Below are positions 63,932 through 64,000 of a stretch of DNA of 64,000 nt, piece by piece (position 1 is the stretch's first letter; each line of letters starts with the position of its first letter). The stretch is from Opitutia bacterium UBA4506. GTDB lineage: Bacteria > Verrucomicrobiota > Verrucomicrobiia > Opitutales > Puniceicoccaceae. Made by a program: the position numbers and the translations under genes. Under the pieces are notes generated by a model. The model made no database searches, was not told the origin of the DNA, and saw nothing but the letters and a program-made list of their open reading frames with translations. Location of the stretch: positions 961 to 64,960 of the forward strand of contig DGMY01000042.1 of NCBI GenBank assembly GCA_002388665.1. The letters are read 5' to 3'.

Positions 63932-64000
63932 CCCATCCCGGAGGGATGGCATCCAATAGCCGGGGGTTGAGCGAAGCGATACCCCCGGACAACATCACAC
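63932..64000. repeat. Further REP unit running off the right edge
   Basis: CATCCCGGAGGGATGGCATC and the CCGGGGGTTGAGCGAAGC hairpin recur in the forward orientation and continue to the last base. The array is therefore larger than shown. The spacer 63821-63931 holds no gene I can support. Confidence 0.85.

Noticed and set aside
63266..64000. CRISPR array
   Set aside because: The spacing segments between palindromes are also repeated, orientation is mixed, and no cas genes are present.

Overview
The window reads as a chromosome segment of a Gram-negative bacterium with high G+C. The genes indicate an outer membrane: lipid A synthesis (LpxB), a TonB-dependent receptor, an OprO/P-type porin and a BcsC-like cellulose exporter. 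Three features point to the phylum Verrucomicrobiota, probably class Opitutia (Puniceicoccales/Opitutales-like): the giant secreted protein with its C-terminal FN3-like module, the RAYT transposase and the dense arrays of short palindromic repeats. This placement is inferred from family resemblance, not from a marker-gene tree.

Layout. 0-2.2 kb: tail of an acidic repetitive protein, an O-antigen-ligase-family membrane protein, and a non-coding stretch of repeats. 2.2-10.3 kb: one gene for a secreted protein of about 2,700 residues (lectin-like fold, FG-GAP-like repeats, leucine-rich repeats, TIG, CARDB). It is flanked by two direct repeats of about 165 bp; the left copy still carries the last codons of the regulator gene that lies to the right. 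10.4-12.3 kb: a coupled pair of LuxR-type regulator-like genes. 12.5-16.1 kb: an unrecognised protein with a kinase-like catalytic-loop signature, then a fusion of a RecB/Cas4-type nuclease to an XPD/DinG-type helicase. 16.2-20.8 kb: metY, a LysM protein and leuS. 20.8-21.8 kb: six tandem copies of a 157-bp palindrome-containing unit.

21.9-25.1 kb: tatA, a YkoF-like protein and two PilT-family ATPases. 25.1-32.2 kb, minus strand: cdsA, uppS, a MASE1 hybrid histidine kinase, glnS and gltX. 32.3-36.8 kb: lexA, cysK, infA, tadA, sodA and a DJ-1/PfpI protein. 36.8-41.9 kb, minus strand: lpxB overlapping a Gfo/Idh/MocA dehydrogenase, a RAYT transposase, and a TonB-dependent receptor behind a paired GTTAAC site. 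42-46 kb: a plus-strand run with a hydroxyacid dehydrogenase, a rhodanese, thrH, coaX and an IMPase-like phosphatase. 46-48.5 kb: a redoxin, cysE and trxB. 48.6-56.3 kb: a compact cellulose operon bcsA-bcsB-bcsZ-bcsC. 56.2-60.1 kb, minus strand: a trypsin-like protease and a fused TRAP permease. 60.3-63.2 kb: a probably highly expressed porin and a choice-of-anchor I protein. 63.2-64.0 kb: a REP-like palindrome array that runs off the window.

How the genes fit together. Sulfur and redox metabolism is well represented but scattered (metY, cysK, cysE, trxB, redoxin, rhodanese). Envelope biogenesis and secretion dominate the rest (lpxB, cdsA, uppS, tatA, bcs, porin, TonB receptor, O-antigen ligase family). 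The cellulose operon carries a PilZ domain, so cyclic di-GMP probably controls it. The most unusual parts are the direct-repeat-bounded giant gene with its neighbouring regulator pair, the kinase-like/nuclease-helicase pair, and the three families of palindromic repeats, which coexist with a RAYT gene.
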